Source of the DNA: Paracoccus stylophorae
GTDB taxonomy: Bacteria; Pseudomonadota; Alphaproteobacteria; Rhodobacterales; Rhodobacteraceae
Direction of reading: 5' to 3'
Assembly (NCBI RefSeq): GCF_028553765.1
Contig: NZ_CP067134.1
Coordinates: 1,965,001-2,029,000, forward strand
DNA length: 64,000 nucleotides
Part shown: positions 6,372 through 15,403 of the stretch, piece by piece
How the letters are laid out: each line of letters opens with the position of its first letter
How positions within the stretch are numbered: position 1 is the stretch's first letter
The notes under the pieces: generated by a model
The model's database searches: none
What the model saw: only the letters and a program-made list of their open reading frames with translations
Told to the model about the DNA's origin: nothing
Translations under genes and position numbers: made by a program

Positions 6372-8786
6372 ATGCTGACCCTTTTCCGCTGGCTGCTTCG
6401 GCTGACCGTCGCGCTGATCGTGCTGCTTGTGCTGGCGGCGGTGCTGGCGTGGTATTTCGCCGTCCGCTCGTTGCCCGATTACGGCGCGAAGTTCGAAATG
6501 CAGGGCCTGTCCGCCCCGGTCGAGATCGTGCGCTCCACCGAAAACGTCCCCCACATCTTCGGGCAAAGCGATGCCGACATGTTCTTCGCGCTTGGCGTCG
6601 CGCATGCGCAGGACCGGCTGTTCCAGATGACCATGCTGCGCCGCGCCGCGCAGGGCCGGCTGTCCGAGATCGCGGGCCCGCGCAGCTTTGCCGGCGATGC
6701 GCTGGCGCGGCGGCTGGAATTGTATCGCAACGCCTCGGCCTCGCTTGAGGCGCAGGACGCCGACACGCGCGCGGCGCTGGAGGCCTATGCCGCCGGGGTG
6801 AACCAGTGGATCGCCGAGGTGAACCGGAACGCGCGCGGACGTGGCGCGCCCGAGTTCTTCCTGTTCCCCGACCAGATTGCCTATTGGCAGCCGGCCGATT
6901 CGCTGGCGATCCTGAAACTGCTGGCCGCCGCCTCCAGCCATGCCGCCGCGGACGAGATCCTGCGCGCCCGCCTGTCGCTGGCCTGGCCGGATCACGGTCC
7001 CGAATTGCTGGACGGGGTCGGCGGACCCGCCCTGCCCGCCTATGCCTCGCTGTTTGAGGGCGTGCGTATGGGCGCGCCCGAATCCCACGCCGATCCGGCA
7101 CCGACGCGCGATCCCATCGGGTTTCTGGCGCCGGGGGCGGGGCTGGGCGCGAACGCCTTTGCCGCGGCGCCCGACCGGACGGCGGCGGGCGGCGCGCTGC
7201 TGGCCAACGATCCGCATGTGCCGCTGACCGCGCCCTCGCTTTACTATCTGGCGCGCCTGCAACTGTCGTCGGGCGGCGTGATCGGCGCGACGATCCCCGG
7301 CATCCCGGCGATCCTGTCGGGCCGCAATCCGCGGCTTGCCTGGGGGATGACGCCCGCGCCGGTGGACGACGCCGATCTGGCGATCGAGGAAATCCAGCCC
7401 GGCAATTCGGGCCGCTATCGCGGTCGTGCCGGCTGGACCGACTTCCAGACCCGGTCCGAGGTGATCCGGGTTCTGGACGGCAACGCGCAATCGATCACCC
7501 TGCGCCGGACCGAAAACGGGCCGCTGGTGCCCGGTCTGGACCCGGCGCTGCGCGATGTGACCCCGCCCGGCCATGTCGCGGCGCTGCAATGGACGGGGCT
7601 GTCGCGCAGCGACACCACCATGTCGGCGCTGATCGGGGTGATGCGCGCGCCCGACACGCAAAGCGCGGCATCGGCGCTGTCGCGCGTGGTCGCGCCGGCG
7701 ATGACGGTCACGCTGGCCGATGACGACGGCGTGCGCCAGCTGGTCGCGGGCACCGTGCCGCAGCGCGACGAGGCGCATCCGACCCGCGGCGCCATGCCCG
7801 CCGCCGGCTGGCTTGAGACCGCGGGCTGGGCCGACAGCGCCGGCGACATCCGCGACGCCGATGCCCGGGACGGCATCCTGATCGCGACCGAGGAACGCGG
7901 CCGGCTGGCGATGCGCGATCTGCGGCTGGAACGGCTGTTGCAGGATCGCGAGGTGCATTCGCGCGACAGCTTCATTGCCGCGCAGCTGGACACGGTCAGC
8001 CCGGCGGCGCGCGCGCTGCTGCCGCTGGTGGGTGCCGATCTGTGGTTCACGGGCGAGCCCGCCCCGGCCGGCACACCGCAGCGTCAGCGGCAGGATGCCC
8101 TTGATCTTCTTGCGGAATGGGACGGCGAGATGAGCGAGCATCTGCCCGAACCGCTGATCTACGCGGCGTGGATGCGGGCGTTGCAGGACCGGCTGATCCG
8201 GGACGAGCTAGGGCCGCTGGCCGATGACGTGCGGAGATTGCATCCGGGCTTCATCGACGCGGTGTTCCGCAACCGGCGCGGGGCGGCGCGGTGGTGCGAC
8301 ATCGTGCAAAGCGCGCCGGTCGAGGATTGCACGACCATCGCGCGACAGGCGCTGGACCGGGCGATCCTGGACCTTGGCGAACGCTTTGGCCCCAATGTCA
8401 CAAGCTGGAGATGGGGCGACGCGCATCAGGCGCGCCACCTGCATCCGGGGTTGGGCGATCTGCCGGCGCTGGGCTGGATCGTGAACCTGGTCCAATCAGT
8501 GTCGGGCGGCGATTTTACCATTGCCCTCAGCGGGTTGCTGGGCGGCGGCGCGCAACCGTTCGAGGCCGCGACCGGGGCGGGATATCGCGGCGTCTATGAT
8601 CTGGCGGACCCGGACAGCTCGGTCTTCATTACCTCGACCGGGCAATCGGGGCATCCGTTGTCACGCCATTACGACGATCTGGCGGGGCTGTGGCGGCGGG
8701 GCGAGTATATCGGCATGTCGCTGGACCCCGACCTCGCCCGCGCCGCGGCACTGGGCGTCACGCGGCTGTTGCCGGAGGGAGAGTGA
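6372..8786 (+). CDS. Penicillin acylase family protein, membrane-anchored, nucleophile Ser replaced by Ala
   Basis: The start MLTLFRWLLRL was chosen because it gives an N-terminal membrane segment (residues about 7-29) directly before the mature domain; the frame continues upstream without a better start. The 804-residue protein has the penicillin-acylase layout: an alpha part (AVEIVRSTENVPHIFGQSD-like region, FALGVAHAQDRLFQM), the junction LGANAFAAAPDRT at about 258-270, LLANDPHVPLTAPS, and the C-terminal GQSGHPLSRHYDDL. Active members self-cleave and use an N-terminal Ser of the beta chain, the residue before Asn in the SN(A/N)W junction. Here that position (codon 7149-7151, GCG) is Ala260, so self-processing and amidase activity are doubtful. 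The rest is intact, with no stop or frameshift. Confidence 0.85.
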   Translation: MLTLFRWLLRLTVALIVLLVLAAVLAWYFAVRSLPDYGAKFEMQGLSAPVEIVRSTENVPHIFGQSDADMFFALGVAHAQDRLFQMTMLRRAAQGRLSEIAGPRSFAGDALARRLELYRNASASLEAQDADTRAALEAYAAGVNQWIAEVNRNARGRGAPEFFLFPDQIAYWQPADSLAILKLLAAASSHAAADEILRARLSLAWPDHGPELLDGVGGPALPAYASLFEGVRMGAPESHADPAPTRDPIGFLAPGAGLGANAFAAAPDRTAAGGALLANDPHVPLTAPSLYYLARLQLSSGGVIGATIPGIPAILSGRNPRLAWGMTPAPVDDADLAIEEIQPGNSGRYRGRAGWTDFQTRSEVIRVLDGNAQSITLRRTENGPLVPGLDPALRDVTPPGHVAALQWTGLSRSDTTMSALIGVMRAPDTQSAASALSRVVAPAMTVTLADDDGVRQLVAGTVPQRDEAHPTRGAMPAAGWLETAGWADSAGDIRDADARDGILIATEERGRLAMRDLRLERLLQDREVHSRDSFIAAQLDTVSPAARALLPLVGADLWFTGEPAPAGTPQRQRQDALDLLAEWDGEMSEHLPEPLIYAAWMRALQDRLIRDELGPLADDVRRLHPGFIDAVFRNRRGAARWCDIVQSAPVEDCTTIARQALDRAILDLGERFGPNVTSWRWGDAHQARHLHPGLGDLPALGWIVNLVQSVSGGDFTIALSGLLGGGAQPFEAATGAGYRGVYDLADPDSSVFITSTGQSGHPLSRHYDDLAGLWRRGEYIGMSLDPDLARAAALGVTRLLPEGE

Positions 8787-8791
8787 GGCCC

Positions 8792-8945
8792 GCGCAACAG
8801 CGGCGCGCGTTGCGCGGCGCAACAGCGGCGGGGCCGGGCGGGCTGCGGCCAGCGTTTGCTGGGTTTCGGGCGGCACAGCGCGTGCACCGGGGCGGCACGG
8901 GATGTGCACAGGGCGTGCACAGGGTGCGGGCGGTGTGTTGCGGGG
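8792..8945. repeat. Intergenic cluster of GCGCAAC / TTGCG motifs and GTGCAC palindromes
   Basis: This lies in the 288-base gap between the acylase homologue and the orphan gene. GCGCAACAGCGGCG occurs twice, at 8792-8805 and 8817-8830, with an inverted GTTGCGC at 8809-8815 between them. Three GTGCAC palindromes follow between about 8880 and 8920, and GTGTTGCGGGG stands at 8935-8945. The same 11-mer occurs inverted at 47875-47885. The rest of the gap shows nothing recognisable. Confidence 0.4.
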
Positions 8946-9074
8946 AAGAAGTGTCTATACGCGGAAGCGCATGCACTAAAAGGATCAAATTCTACTCGGC
9001 TTCCGGTCGGCGCTGGACCGTAAGAGGGAGGAGAAGGGATAACCGTATCAAACCTTAGTCACCTGCGATTGAAG

Positions 9075-10400
9075 TTACGTAAATGGCTTCGCCGCAGCGT
9101 CTGGCGCAAACCGAAATTCCAAATGATCATCGTCTTCATCGACACCAGCGCGGATAATTCTTGCACCACTGATCGTCAGGCCAGCATCTAGCAGCCCCGC
9201 AATAGACGGTCGATCCTCCCGGTCGCCTATGAAGTGGCGAAACTGCTTTTCGGTTATGCAGCCCGATAGAAAGTCCTGAAATGCTCGAGCTGAAATTCTA
9301 TAGGTTGTTTCGCGACTATCAGTTGTCATAACTGAACCCAAATATTGTCCACGAGCGTTAGGAGAAAAAGCCCCTTGTCGAAATAGCGACCTAGCTTGCG
9401 GCCCCGAATAACGGGGTGACGGTAGCTGCGCCTTAAGTTCGATTAATCCCTCTTCTAGCTGCTTCCATACATGCGTGCTGAAAGGAACTACGGTCCAGGC
9501 TGCACTCTTATTCCTCCCGATGTGAAGGGGCTTCTGTCCAGGAGAGAAGACTACAACTGCGTCGACTCGATCAACTCTGTCTTTCAGGAATCTAGAAATG
9601 ATTGCGCTCGCAGTAGCATTCGCCTCCGTGTCCGGGCCCCAGTTCCGTTTACCGATCTCAGCGAGAGTCCGCGACCCCACGTCAGCCAGAAAGATAATGC
9701 GTTTAGTGCCAGAAGGCGCTCTTTCTACCTGAGAGGCTTTCTTCTTTAGCAGGTTGTAAATGGAATTATTCGTTTCAGAGTATGTTCGCGGTGGACGAGA
9801 AGTCCAGAAGTTGTGAAATCTTATTTGCTTAAAGGGCTTCATCTCAATTACAACAGAAAGCCCGGCATCATCAATCACTAGCGGGATCTTGTGCGCATCA
9901 TGTGATTTCAGCCACCGTCTAATCTCGATTTTTGCACTAGCTGATAGCTTGTAATTTTTTGGAGCGGCAATACCTCGAATGCTGCGCCCGCGCACCGACG
10001 ATCGCGTTTCGGAAAACGAAAAGTATAAGAAATCTCCGCTGCCCTTCAATATTTTATTGGCAAAATCTATAACCTCTCTAACACATCCGTCCATAACGTC
10101 TTCACCAGAAATAGACTGATCGTTGGTTGCGGCAATTTCAACTACTGTGGGTGTATCTTTTATAAAGCCTTCAACGTAAATATCAGGTCTTTTCCCATCA
10201 ACCCACCAATGAGGTTCGACCTCAAGACAGTCTAGGTCGCGCATCGCCCATATAAGAGCGAGTTCCATTTCTGCGGGCAAAGCCTGTTCGACGCGTTTGT
10301 TATTGAGACGACCAACAAGGTCAGCTCTTTTTGAAGCATCAAGCAGATGCTCTATGTCATCTAGCATAGTCTGCATCCGCCTTCGGCTGAACATTGCCAT
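9075..10400 (-). CDS. Orphan protein of unknown function, AT-richer than its surroundings
   Basis: This 441-residue protein is not recognised. Its codon use is clearly more AT-rich (many AAA, ATT, TTT and AGA codons) than the genes on either side, suggesting horizontal acquisition. The N-terminal third holds Glu44/Glu46, RPDIYVEGFI (Asp73) and PTVVEIAAT (Glu88), an order resembling the PD-(D/E)xK nuclease core, although the usual Lys two residues after the second acid is Ala. A basic stretch (RSSVRGRSIRGIAAPKNYK) follows. No signal peptide or membrane segment is visible. The ATG at 10400 has only a weak ribosome binding site. It stands alone between a plus-strand gene and the terminator of lpdA. 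A defence or nuclease role is conjecture. Confidence 0.65.
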   Translation of the reverse strand: MAMFSRRRMQTMLDDIEHLLDASKRADLVGRLNNKRVEQALPAEMELALIWAMRDLDCLEVEPHWWVDGKRPDIYVEGFIKDTPTVVEIAATNDQSISGEDVMDGCVREVIDFANKILKGSGDFLYFSFSETRSSVRGRSIRGIAAPKNYKLSASAKIEIRRWLKSHDAHKIPLVIDDAGLSVVIEMKPFKQIRFHNFWTSRPPRTYSETNNSIYNLLKKKASQVERAPSGTKRIIFLADVGSRTLAEIGKRNWGPDTEANATASAIISRFLKDRVDRVDAVVVFSPGQKPLHIGRNKSAAWTVVPFSTHVWKQLEEGLIELKAQLPSPRYSGPQARSLFRQGAFSPNARGQYLGSVMTTDSRETTYRISARAFQDFLSGCITEKQFRHFIGDREDRPSIAGLLDAGLTISGARIIRAGVDEDDDHLEFRFAPDAAAKPFT

Positions 10401-10429
10401 GGCAATTCTTACGCCTTACCTTCGAAGAC

Positions 10430-10458
10430 AAAAAACCGGCCACTTCCGAGGCCGGTTT
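10430..10458 (-). terminator. Rho-independent terminator of lpdA
   Basis: AAACCGGCC (10433-10441) and GGCCGGTTT (10450-10458) form a perfect 9-bp stem with an 8-base loop. On the minus strand the stem runs into six T residues (10435-10430). It follows the lpdA stop by about 23 bases. Confidence 0.85.
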
Positions 10459-10481
10459 CCTCTCTCGCCAGTCACCTCACC

Positions 10482-11873
10482 TCAAAAATGGATCGCCCGC
10501 CCATAGGCGTCCAGCACCGATTCGTGCATCATTTCGGACAGGGTCGGGTGCGGGAAGACGGTTTCCATCAGTTCGGCCTCGGTCGTCTCAAGCGTGCGGC
10601 CGACGATGTAGCCCTGGATCAGTTCGGTCACCTCGGCGCCGATCATGTGGGCGCCCAGAAGCTCGCCGGTTTTGGCGTCGAAGACGGTCTTGATCATGCC
10701 CTCGGGTTCGCCAAGCGCGATGGCCTTGCCGTTGCCGATGAAGGGAAACTTGCCGACCTTGATCTGATAGCCCTGTTCCTTGGCCTTCGCCTCGGTCAGG
10801 CCGACGCTGGCGATCTGGGGCTGGCAATAGGTGCAGCCGGCGATGGAGGAGGGTTTGACCGGGTGCGGGTCGCCGCCATGGATCAGTTCGGCCACCATCA
10901 CGCCTTCATGGCTGGCCTTGTGCGCCAGCCACGGCGCGCCGGCGACATCGCCGATGGCATACAGCCCCTCGACCCCGGTGCGGCAATATTCGTCGGTGAC
11001 GATATGGCTGCGATCGACCTTGACGCCCATCTCTTCCAGGCCCAGCCCCTCGACATTGCCGACGATGCCCACGGCCGAGATGACGGTGTCGAATTCCATC
11101 TTCTCGGTCTTGCCGCCGGTTTCGACATGGGCGGTGACCTTGTCCTTGGCGCGGTCCAGCTTCTTGACCGTCGCCTTTTCCATGATCTTCATGCCCTGTT
11201 TCTGGAACGCCTTTTTCGCCATGCCGCTGATCTCGGCATCCTCGACCGGCAGGACGCGGTCCATCACCTCGACCACGGTGGTATCGGCGCCCAAGGTGTT
11301 GAAGAAGCTGGCAAATTCGATGCCAATTGCGCCCGATCCGATGACCAGCAGCTTTTTGGGCATATGCGGGGGTTTCAGCGCGTGCTTGTAGTTCCAGACC
11401 AGCTTGCCGTCGGGTTCCAGCCCCGGCAGTTCGCGGGCGCGCGCGCCGGTGGCGATGACGATGTTCTTGGCCGTCACCTCTTCGGTGCCCTTGTCGGTCT
11501 TGACGCTGACCTTGCCCTTGCCGGTCAGTTTCGCCTCGCCCATGATGGTGGTCACCTTGTTCTTCTTGAACAGATGGCCGATGCCGCCGGACAGCTGCTT
11601 GGCCACCCCGCGCGAACGGCCCACGACCTTGTCCAAATCATAGCCGATGCCGTCGGCGGACAGGCCGAAATCCTTGGCGCGTTCCATCAGGTGGAAAACC
11701 TCGGCGCTGCGCAGAAGGGCCTTGGTCGGGATGCAGCCCCAGTTCAGGCAGATGCCGCCCAGATGTTCGCGTTCGATGCAGGCGACCTTCATGCCAAGCT
11801 GCGCGCCCCGGATCGCGGCCACATAGCCGCCGGGGCCCGCGCCGATCACCACCAAGTCGAAATTCTGGGCCAT
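10482..11873 (-). CDS. lpdA: Dihydrolipoyl dehydrogenase (E3)
   Basis: The 463-residue flavoprotein has the FAD-binding motif DLVVIGAGPGGYVAAIRGA at the N-terminus, the redox disulfide GGICLNWGCIPTKALL, the NAD-binding GSGAIGIEFASFF segment, the second FAD motif YAIGDVAGAPWLAHKASHEG and the C-terminal HPTLSEMMHE with the catalytic His-Glu pair. It reoxidises dihydrolipoamide of 2-oxoacid dehydrogenase complexes or the glycine cleavage system. It is not next to E1/E2 genes here; an MFS transporter gene lies 83 bases upstream on the same strand. A strong terminator follows. Confidence 0.97.
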   Translation of the reverse strand: MAQNFDLVVIGAGPGGYVAAIRGAQLGMKVACIEREHLGGICLNWGCIPTKALLRSAEVFHLMERAKDFGLSADGIGYDLDKVVGRSRGVAKQLSGGIGHLFKKNKVTTIMGEAKLTGKGKVSVKTDKGTEEVTAKNIVIATGARARELPGLEPDGKLVWNYKHALKPPHMPKKLLVIGSGAIGIEFASFFNTLGADTTVVEVMDRVLPVEDAEISGMAKKAFQKQGMKIMEKATVKKLDRAKDKVTAHVETGGKTEKMEFDTVISAVGIVGNVEGLGLEEMGVKVDRSHIVTDEYCRTGVEGLYAIGDVAGAPWLAHKASHEGVMVAELIHGGDPHPVKPSSIAGCTYCQPQIASVGLTEAKAKEQGYQIKVGKFPFIGNGKAIALGEPEGMIKTVFDAKTGELLGAHMIGAEVTELIQGYIVGRTLETTEAELMETVFPHPTLSEMMHESVLDAYGRAIHF

Positions 11874-11956
11874 TGCGTCCCTCGCCCCCGTTTGCTGAAA
11901 CTAGTTCAGCGTTAAACGATTTGGCACGGGTCAGCAAGCGCGCGCGGGCGCGGCGA

Positions 11957-13219
11957 TCAGGCGGCGGGCTGCGGATCGCCGTCGCCGCCCGAGGACTGGG
12001 CGTCGTCCAGGGCCGCCTCGACCGCAAGCGAGGTGGCACTGGGGGTGACGACGGCATAGTTGCCCTGATCGGCAGCCGGCATCGCGGCGCGCCGTGTCAT
12101 GCGCCAGCCGGCATAGGCGCTGAGCATGGCCAGCAGCACGCCCATATAGATCCAGAACCCGTTCGGTCCGACCAGGCTCATCAGCCAGCCGGTGATCAGC
12201 GGCCCGCCCATCGAGCCCAGCCCGTTGATGAACAGAAGCCCGGCCGAGGCGGCGGCCATGTCCGCCTGGTCCAGATGGTCGTTGGTATAGGCCAGCAGCA
12301 GCCCGTAGACCGGGTTGGCGACGCCGCCGACCAGCGCGCCGGCCAGGGTCAGCCACAGGATGCCGGGCTGGGCCACGACCGTCGCCACGATCACCACCGT
12401 GCCCATGACCGACAGCGCCAGCACCAGCTTGCGCCGGTCCATGCGGTCCGACAGCCAGCCCAGCGGGAATTGCAGCATCAGCCCGCCGATATAGATCGCC
12501 GCCACGAAAACCGAGATGTCGCGCACCGTCATGTTCATCGCCGCCCCCCAGACCGAGGACATGCCGAACAGCGCCGAGAATACGCCGCCCATCAGGAAGA
12601 TGCCGATGCATCCCAAAGGCGAAGCGCGATAGAGGCGCGAGAACGACATCCGCTTGATCGTGGCGAAGGCGGGGGCGGGCTGGGCCGACAGCAGGATCGG
12701 CGTGAAGGACAGCGACACCAGCACCGAGGGGATGACGAACAGCAGAAACCCCGCCGGATCGCCGGTGTTCAGCAGCAGTTGCGCCACGATGATCCCCAGC
12801 ATCTGCACGATCATATAGGCCGCCAGCGCCTGGCCGCGCGTCTCGTTCGTGGCGCTGGCGTTCAACCAGCTTTCGGCGGTGATATAGACGCCGCAGAACG
12901 AGAAGCCGATCACGAACCGCATGATCGCCCAGAAGATCCAGTCCGGCGCGACCGCATACAGCACCAGCACCGCCGAGATCAGCGAGCCGAGCGCGGCGAA
13001 GACGCGGACATGGCCGACGCTTTGGATCATCCGCGGCACGACCAGGCTGCCCAGCAGGAAGCCGCCGAAATAGGCGGCCATGACGACCGACATCTGCGAG
13101 GTCGGAATCCCCTCGATCCCGCCGCGGATGCCCAGCAGCGTCCCCTGCATCCCGTTGCCGACCATCAGCAACAAGATCCCCATCAGCAGCGGCCATGTGC
13201 TGCGCATCACCGACGCCAT
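11957..13219 (-). CDS. MFS transporter, YcaD-like
   Basis: This 420-residue protein shows about twelve hydrophobic segments, a polar middle loop and the MFS motif between helices 2 and 3 in modified form (GSLVVPRMIQSVGHVRVF) and again in the second half (GWLSDRMDRRKLV). The layout and the start MASVMRSTWPLLMGILLLMVGNGMQGTLLGIRG resemble the YcaD group of inner-membrane permeases, whose substrates are largely unknown. The last 40 residues are a polar cytoplasmic tail. It is encoded upstream of lpdA on the same strand and may be cotranscribed with it. Confidence 0.85.
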   Translation of the reverse strand: MASVMRSTWPLLMGILLLMVGNGMQGTLLGIRGGIEGIPTSQMSVVMAAYFGGFLLGSLVVPRMIQSVGHVRVFAALGSLISAVLVLYAVAPDWIFWAIMRFVIGFSFCGVYITAESWLNASATNETRGQALAAYMIVQMLGIIVAQLLLNTGDPAGFLLFVIPSVLVSLSFTPILLSAQPAPAFATIKRMSFSRLYRASPLGCIGIFLMGGVFSALFGMSSVWGAAMNMTVRDISVFVAAIYIGGLMLQFPLGWLSDRMDRRKLVLALSVMGTVVIVATVVAQPGILWLTLAGALVGGVANPVYGLLLAYTNDHLDQADMAAASAGLLFINGLGSMGGPLITGWLMSLVGPNGFWIYMGVLLAMLSAYAGWRMTRRAAMPAADQGNYAVVTPSATSLAVEAALDDAQSSGGDGDPQPAA

Positions 13220-13309
13220 TCCGGCACCTCGTCTCGTCTTGATTGTCCGCTCAGTCCGTCACCCAGCCCCTAGTCCCGATGGCGCCGGGATGCCAGCCGG
13301 ATTCCGACC

Positions 13310-14356
13310 CTAAACCAGCAGAAGCGACGCATCGCCATAGCTGAAGAACCGATACTGCCCGGCGACCGCATGGGCATAGATTTCCTTGATCCTTTCGCGT
13401 CCCATCAGCGCCGAGACCAGCATCAGCAGGGTCGATTTCGGCAGGTGGAAATTCGTCATCAGCCCGTCGGTCACCCGGAAGTGATGGCCGGGATAGATGA
13501 AGATGTCGGTCGTGCCCTGGAAGGCGCGCATCGTGCCGTCCGCGGCGGCCGCCGATTCGATCAGCCGGAGCGCCGTGGTGCCGACGGGGATGATGCGCCG
13601 TCCGGCGGCGCGGGCGGCGTTGATGCGGGCGGCGGCGTCATCGGTCACCTCGCCCCATTCGGCGTGCATCCGGTGGCTGGTGACGTCATCGACCTTGACC
13701 GGCAGGAACGTGCCCGCGCCCACATGCAGCGTGACATGCACGAATTCGACCCCGCGCGCCGCCAGCGCGTCCAGCAGCGGGGCATCGAAATGCAGGCTGG
13801 CGGTGGGGGCGGCGACCGCGCCGCGATGGCGCGCCCACACCGTCTGGTAATCGTCGCGGTCCTGCGCGTCGGGGGCGCGCAGGCTGGCGATATAGGGCGG
13901 CAGCGGCATCGCGCCGACCCGGTTCAGCGCCGCATCGAACGCCTCGCCCATCGCGTCGAAGCGCAGGCGCAGGCCGGTGGTGCCGATCTCGGCCACCTCG
14001 GCCGACAGCGCGTCGCCGAAGCGGATCACCTCGCCCACCCGCAGCTTGCGCAGCGGTCGGGCCAGAGCCTGCCAGCCATCGGCGGCGGGTTCCAGCAGCG
14101 TCACCTCGATCCGGGCCGCCGCATCGCCCTGCGGGGTCGCGCGCGTGCGCGTGCCGGTCAGCCGCGCCGGGATCACCCGCGTGTCGTTCAGGACCAGCAG
14201 ATCGCCCGGACGCAGGATCTGGGGCAGATCGCTGACCCGGCGATCCGCGATCGTGCCGGCATCGGCCACCAGCAGCCGGGCCGAGCTGCGCGGCCGGGCG
14301 GGGCGCGTGGCGATCAGATGTTCGGGCAGGTCGAAATCGAAATCGGACAGTTTCAT
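13310..14356 (-). CDS. queA: S-adenosylmethionine:tRNA ribosyltransferase-isomerase
   Basis: The 348-residue enzyme starts [20 protein letters not shown], the standard QueA N-terminus; a longer frame upstream is not used because it lacks that fit. Further signatures are [41 protein letters not shown] and [15 protein letters not shown]. It transfers the ribosyl part of SAM to 7-aminomethyl-7-deazaguanine in tRNA, giving epoxyqueuosine. Its promoter should lie in the divergent gap shared with bfd (14357-14486). Confidence 0.97.
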   Translation of the reverse strand: MKLSDFDFDLPEHLIATRPARPRSSARLLVADAGTIADRRVSDLPQILRPGDLLVLNDTRVIPARLTGTRTRATPQGDAAARIEVTLLEPAADGWQALARPLRKLRVGEVIRFGDALSAEVAEIGTTGLRLRFDAMGEAFDAALNRVGAMPLPPYIASLRAPDAQDRDDYQTVWARHRGAVAAPTASLHFDAPLLDALAARGVEFVHVTLHVGAGTFLPVKVDDVTSHRMHAEWGEVTDDAAARINAARAAGRRIIPVGTTALRLIESAAAADGTMRAFQGTTDIFIYPGHHFRVTDGLMTNFHLPKSTLLMLVSALMGRERIKEIYAHAVAGQYRFFSYGDASLLLV

Positions 14357-14486
14357 GGTCGTGGCTTCTGCGCCGGCCCGGCGCACAAATCAAGCGCGGC
14401 TGACCCAAGCGTGAGGACGGGCCGAAAGCTTTTTCTTTACATGCCTGACAGTTTTGCTAGGTTTCGCGGCAACAGGGAGTCGCTTC

Positions 14487-14780
14487 ATGATCGTCTGTCA
14501 CTGCACGCAGATTTCGGACCACGAGATCCGGGCCGCCATCGACTGGATGCGGGCCTCGGACGCGCACACGATCATCACCCCCGGCAAGATATATCGCGCC
14601 CTTGGCAAACGCGCCGATTGCGGCGGCTGCATGCGCCTGTTTCTGGACACGATGCGCGGTTGCGATAGTGTGGGCGTCGCCCCGCCGATCCTGCGGGTGA
14701 CATCGGACAAGACGAAAGGCGATGCGAATGAAGGGCGACGCGAAGGTCATCGAGTATCTGAACGCGGCACTGCGGTCTGA
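14487..14780 (+). CDS. bfd: Bacterioferritin-associated ferredoxin-like [2Fe-2S] protein
   Basis: The start [19 protein letters not shown] has an ACAGGGAGT ribosome binding site. The 97-residue protein carries the BFD-type four-cysteine pattern CHC near the N-terminus and DCGGCM about 50 residues later. Bfd reduces the ferric core of bacterioferritin to release iron. The last 18 codons run 53 bases into the bfr gene in another frame, which is a long overlap, and the tail past residue 80 is low in hydrophobic residues and probably disordered. A weak TTTACA-type sequence precedes it, but no clear iron box was seen. Confidence 0.85.
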   Translation: MIVCHCTQISDHEIRAAIDWMRASDAHTIITPGKIYRALGKRADCGGCMRLFLDTMRGCDSVGVAPPILRVTSDKTKGDANEGRREGHRVSERGTAV

Positions 14781-15213
14781 ACTGACGGCGGTCAGCCAAT
14801 ACTGGCTGCATTACCGTTTGCAGGAGGATTGGGGTTACGGTCACGTCGCCGACAAGTCGCGCGCCGAATCCATCGAGGAAATGCACCACGCCGACCGGCT
14901 GATCCAGCGAATCATCTTTCTGGAGGGGCATCCGAACCTGCAAAAGCTGGACCCGCTGCGCATTGGCCAGAACCTCAAGGAAACGCTGGAGGCGGATCTG
15001 GCCGGCGAACACGACGCGCGCAACCTGTATATCGAGGCGCGCGATCACTGCGACAAGGTCGGCGACTATGTCAGCAAGAACCTGTTCGAGGAACTGATCG
15101 CGGACGAGGAAGGTCATATCGACTTCCTCGAAACCCAGCTTGAACTGCATGACACCATCGGCGGCGAAAGATACGGCCTGCTGAACGCAAAGCCCGCCAG
15201 CGACGCGGACTGA
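14728..15213 (+). CDS. bfr: Bacterioferritin
   Basis: The start chosen is [19 protein letters not shown], the usual Bfr N-terminus; another ATG lies two codons earlier. AAAGGCG provides the ribosome binding site. The 161-residue protein has the ferroxidase ligands of the four-helix bundle (Glu18, Glu51, His54, and the C-terminal ELIADEEGH segment) and the haem-ligand methionine at about 52 in EEMHHAD. It stores iron as a 24-mer with haem between subunit pairs. It overlaps bfd and is surely cotranscribed with it, which matches the functional partnership. Confidence 0.96.
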   Translation: MKGDAKVIEYLNAALRSELTAVSQYWLHYRLQEDWGYGHVADKSRAESIEEMHHADRLIQRIIFLEGHPNLQKLDPLRIGQNLKETLEADLAGEHDARNLYIEARDHCDKVGDYVSKNLFEELIADEEGHIDFLETQLELHDTIGGERYGLLNAKPASDAD

Positions 15214-15330
15214 GCGCCGCGATCGCGCCCGCCCCGTCCCGACTGGCAGATCGGGCGGGGCGGAACGCGCCGCCTGGTCTGCGCACGGATGCCTCAACCC
15301 GCGCGCAGCGGAATGGTTAACCGCGATTCG

Positions 15331-15346
15331 TTAACGAAGGCTTAAC
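15331..15346 (+). promoter_or_regulatory. CtrA-box-like sequence between convergent genes
   Basis: TTAACGAAGGCTTAAC fits the full CtrA half-site pattern TTAA-N7-TTAAC, with an additional TTAA at 15317-15320. It lies in the 190-base gap between the 3' ends of bfr and gph, so it is not at a normal promoter position. The rest of that gap holds no obvious terminator. Confidence 0.35.
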
Positions 15347-15403
15347 GCGCGCGGGTCGGCGCGGGATTTTCTGGCGCTGACGTTCCGGCTTGTGTCGCCT
15401 GTC

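Noticed and set aside
6189..8141. 650-residue minus-strand open frame opposite the acylase homologue
   Set aside because: Antisense shadow; Arg/Gly/Gln-rich without motifs.
8880..8925. Repeated GTGCAC units as a possible CRISPR-like or iteron array
   Set aside because: Only three short units with irregular spacing, no conserved repeat of useful length.
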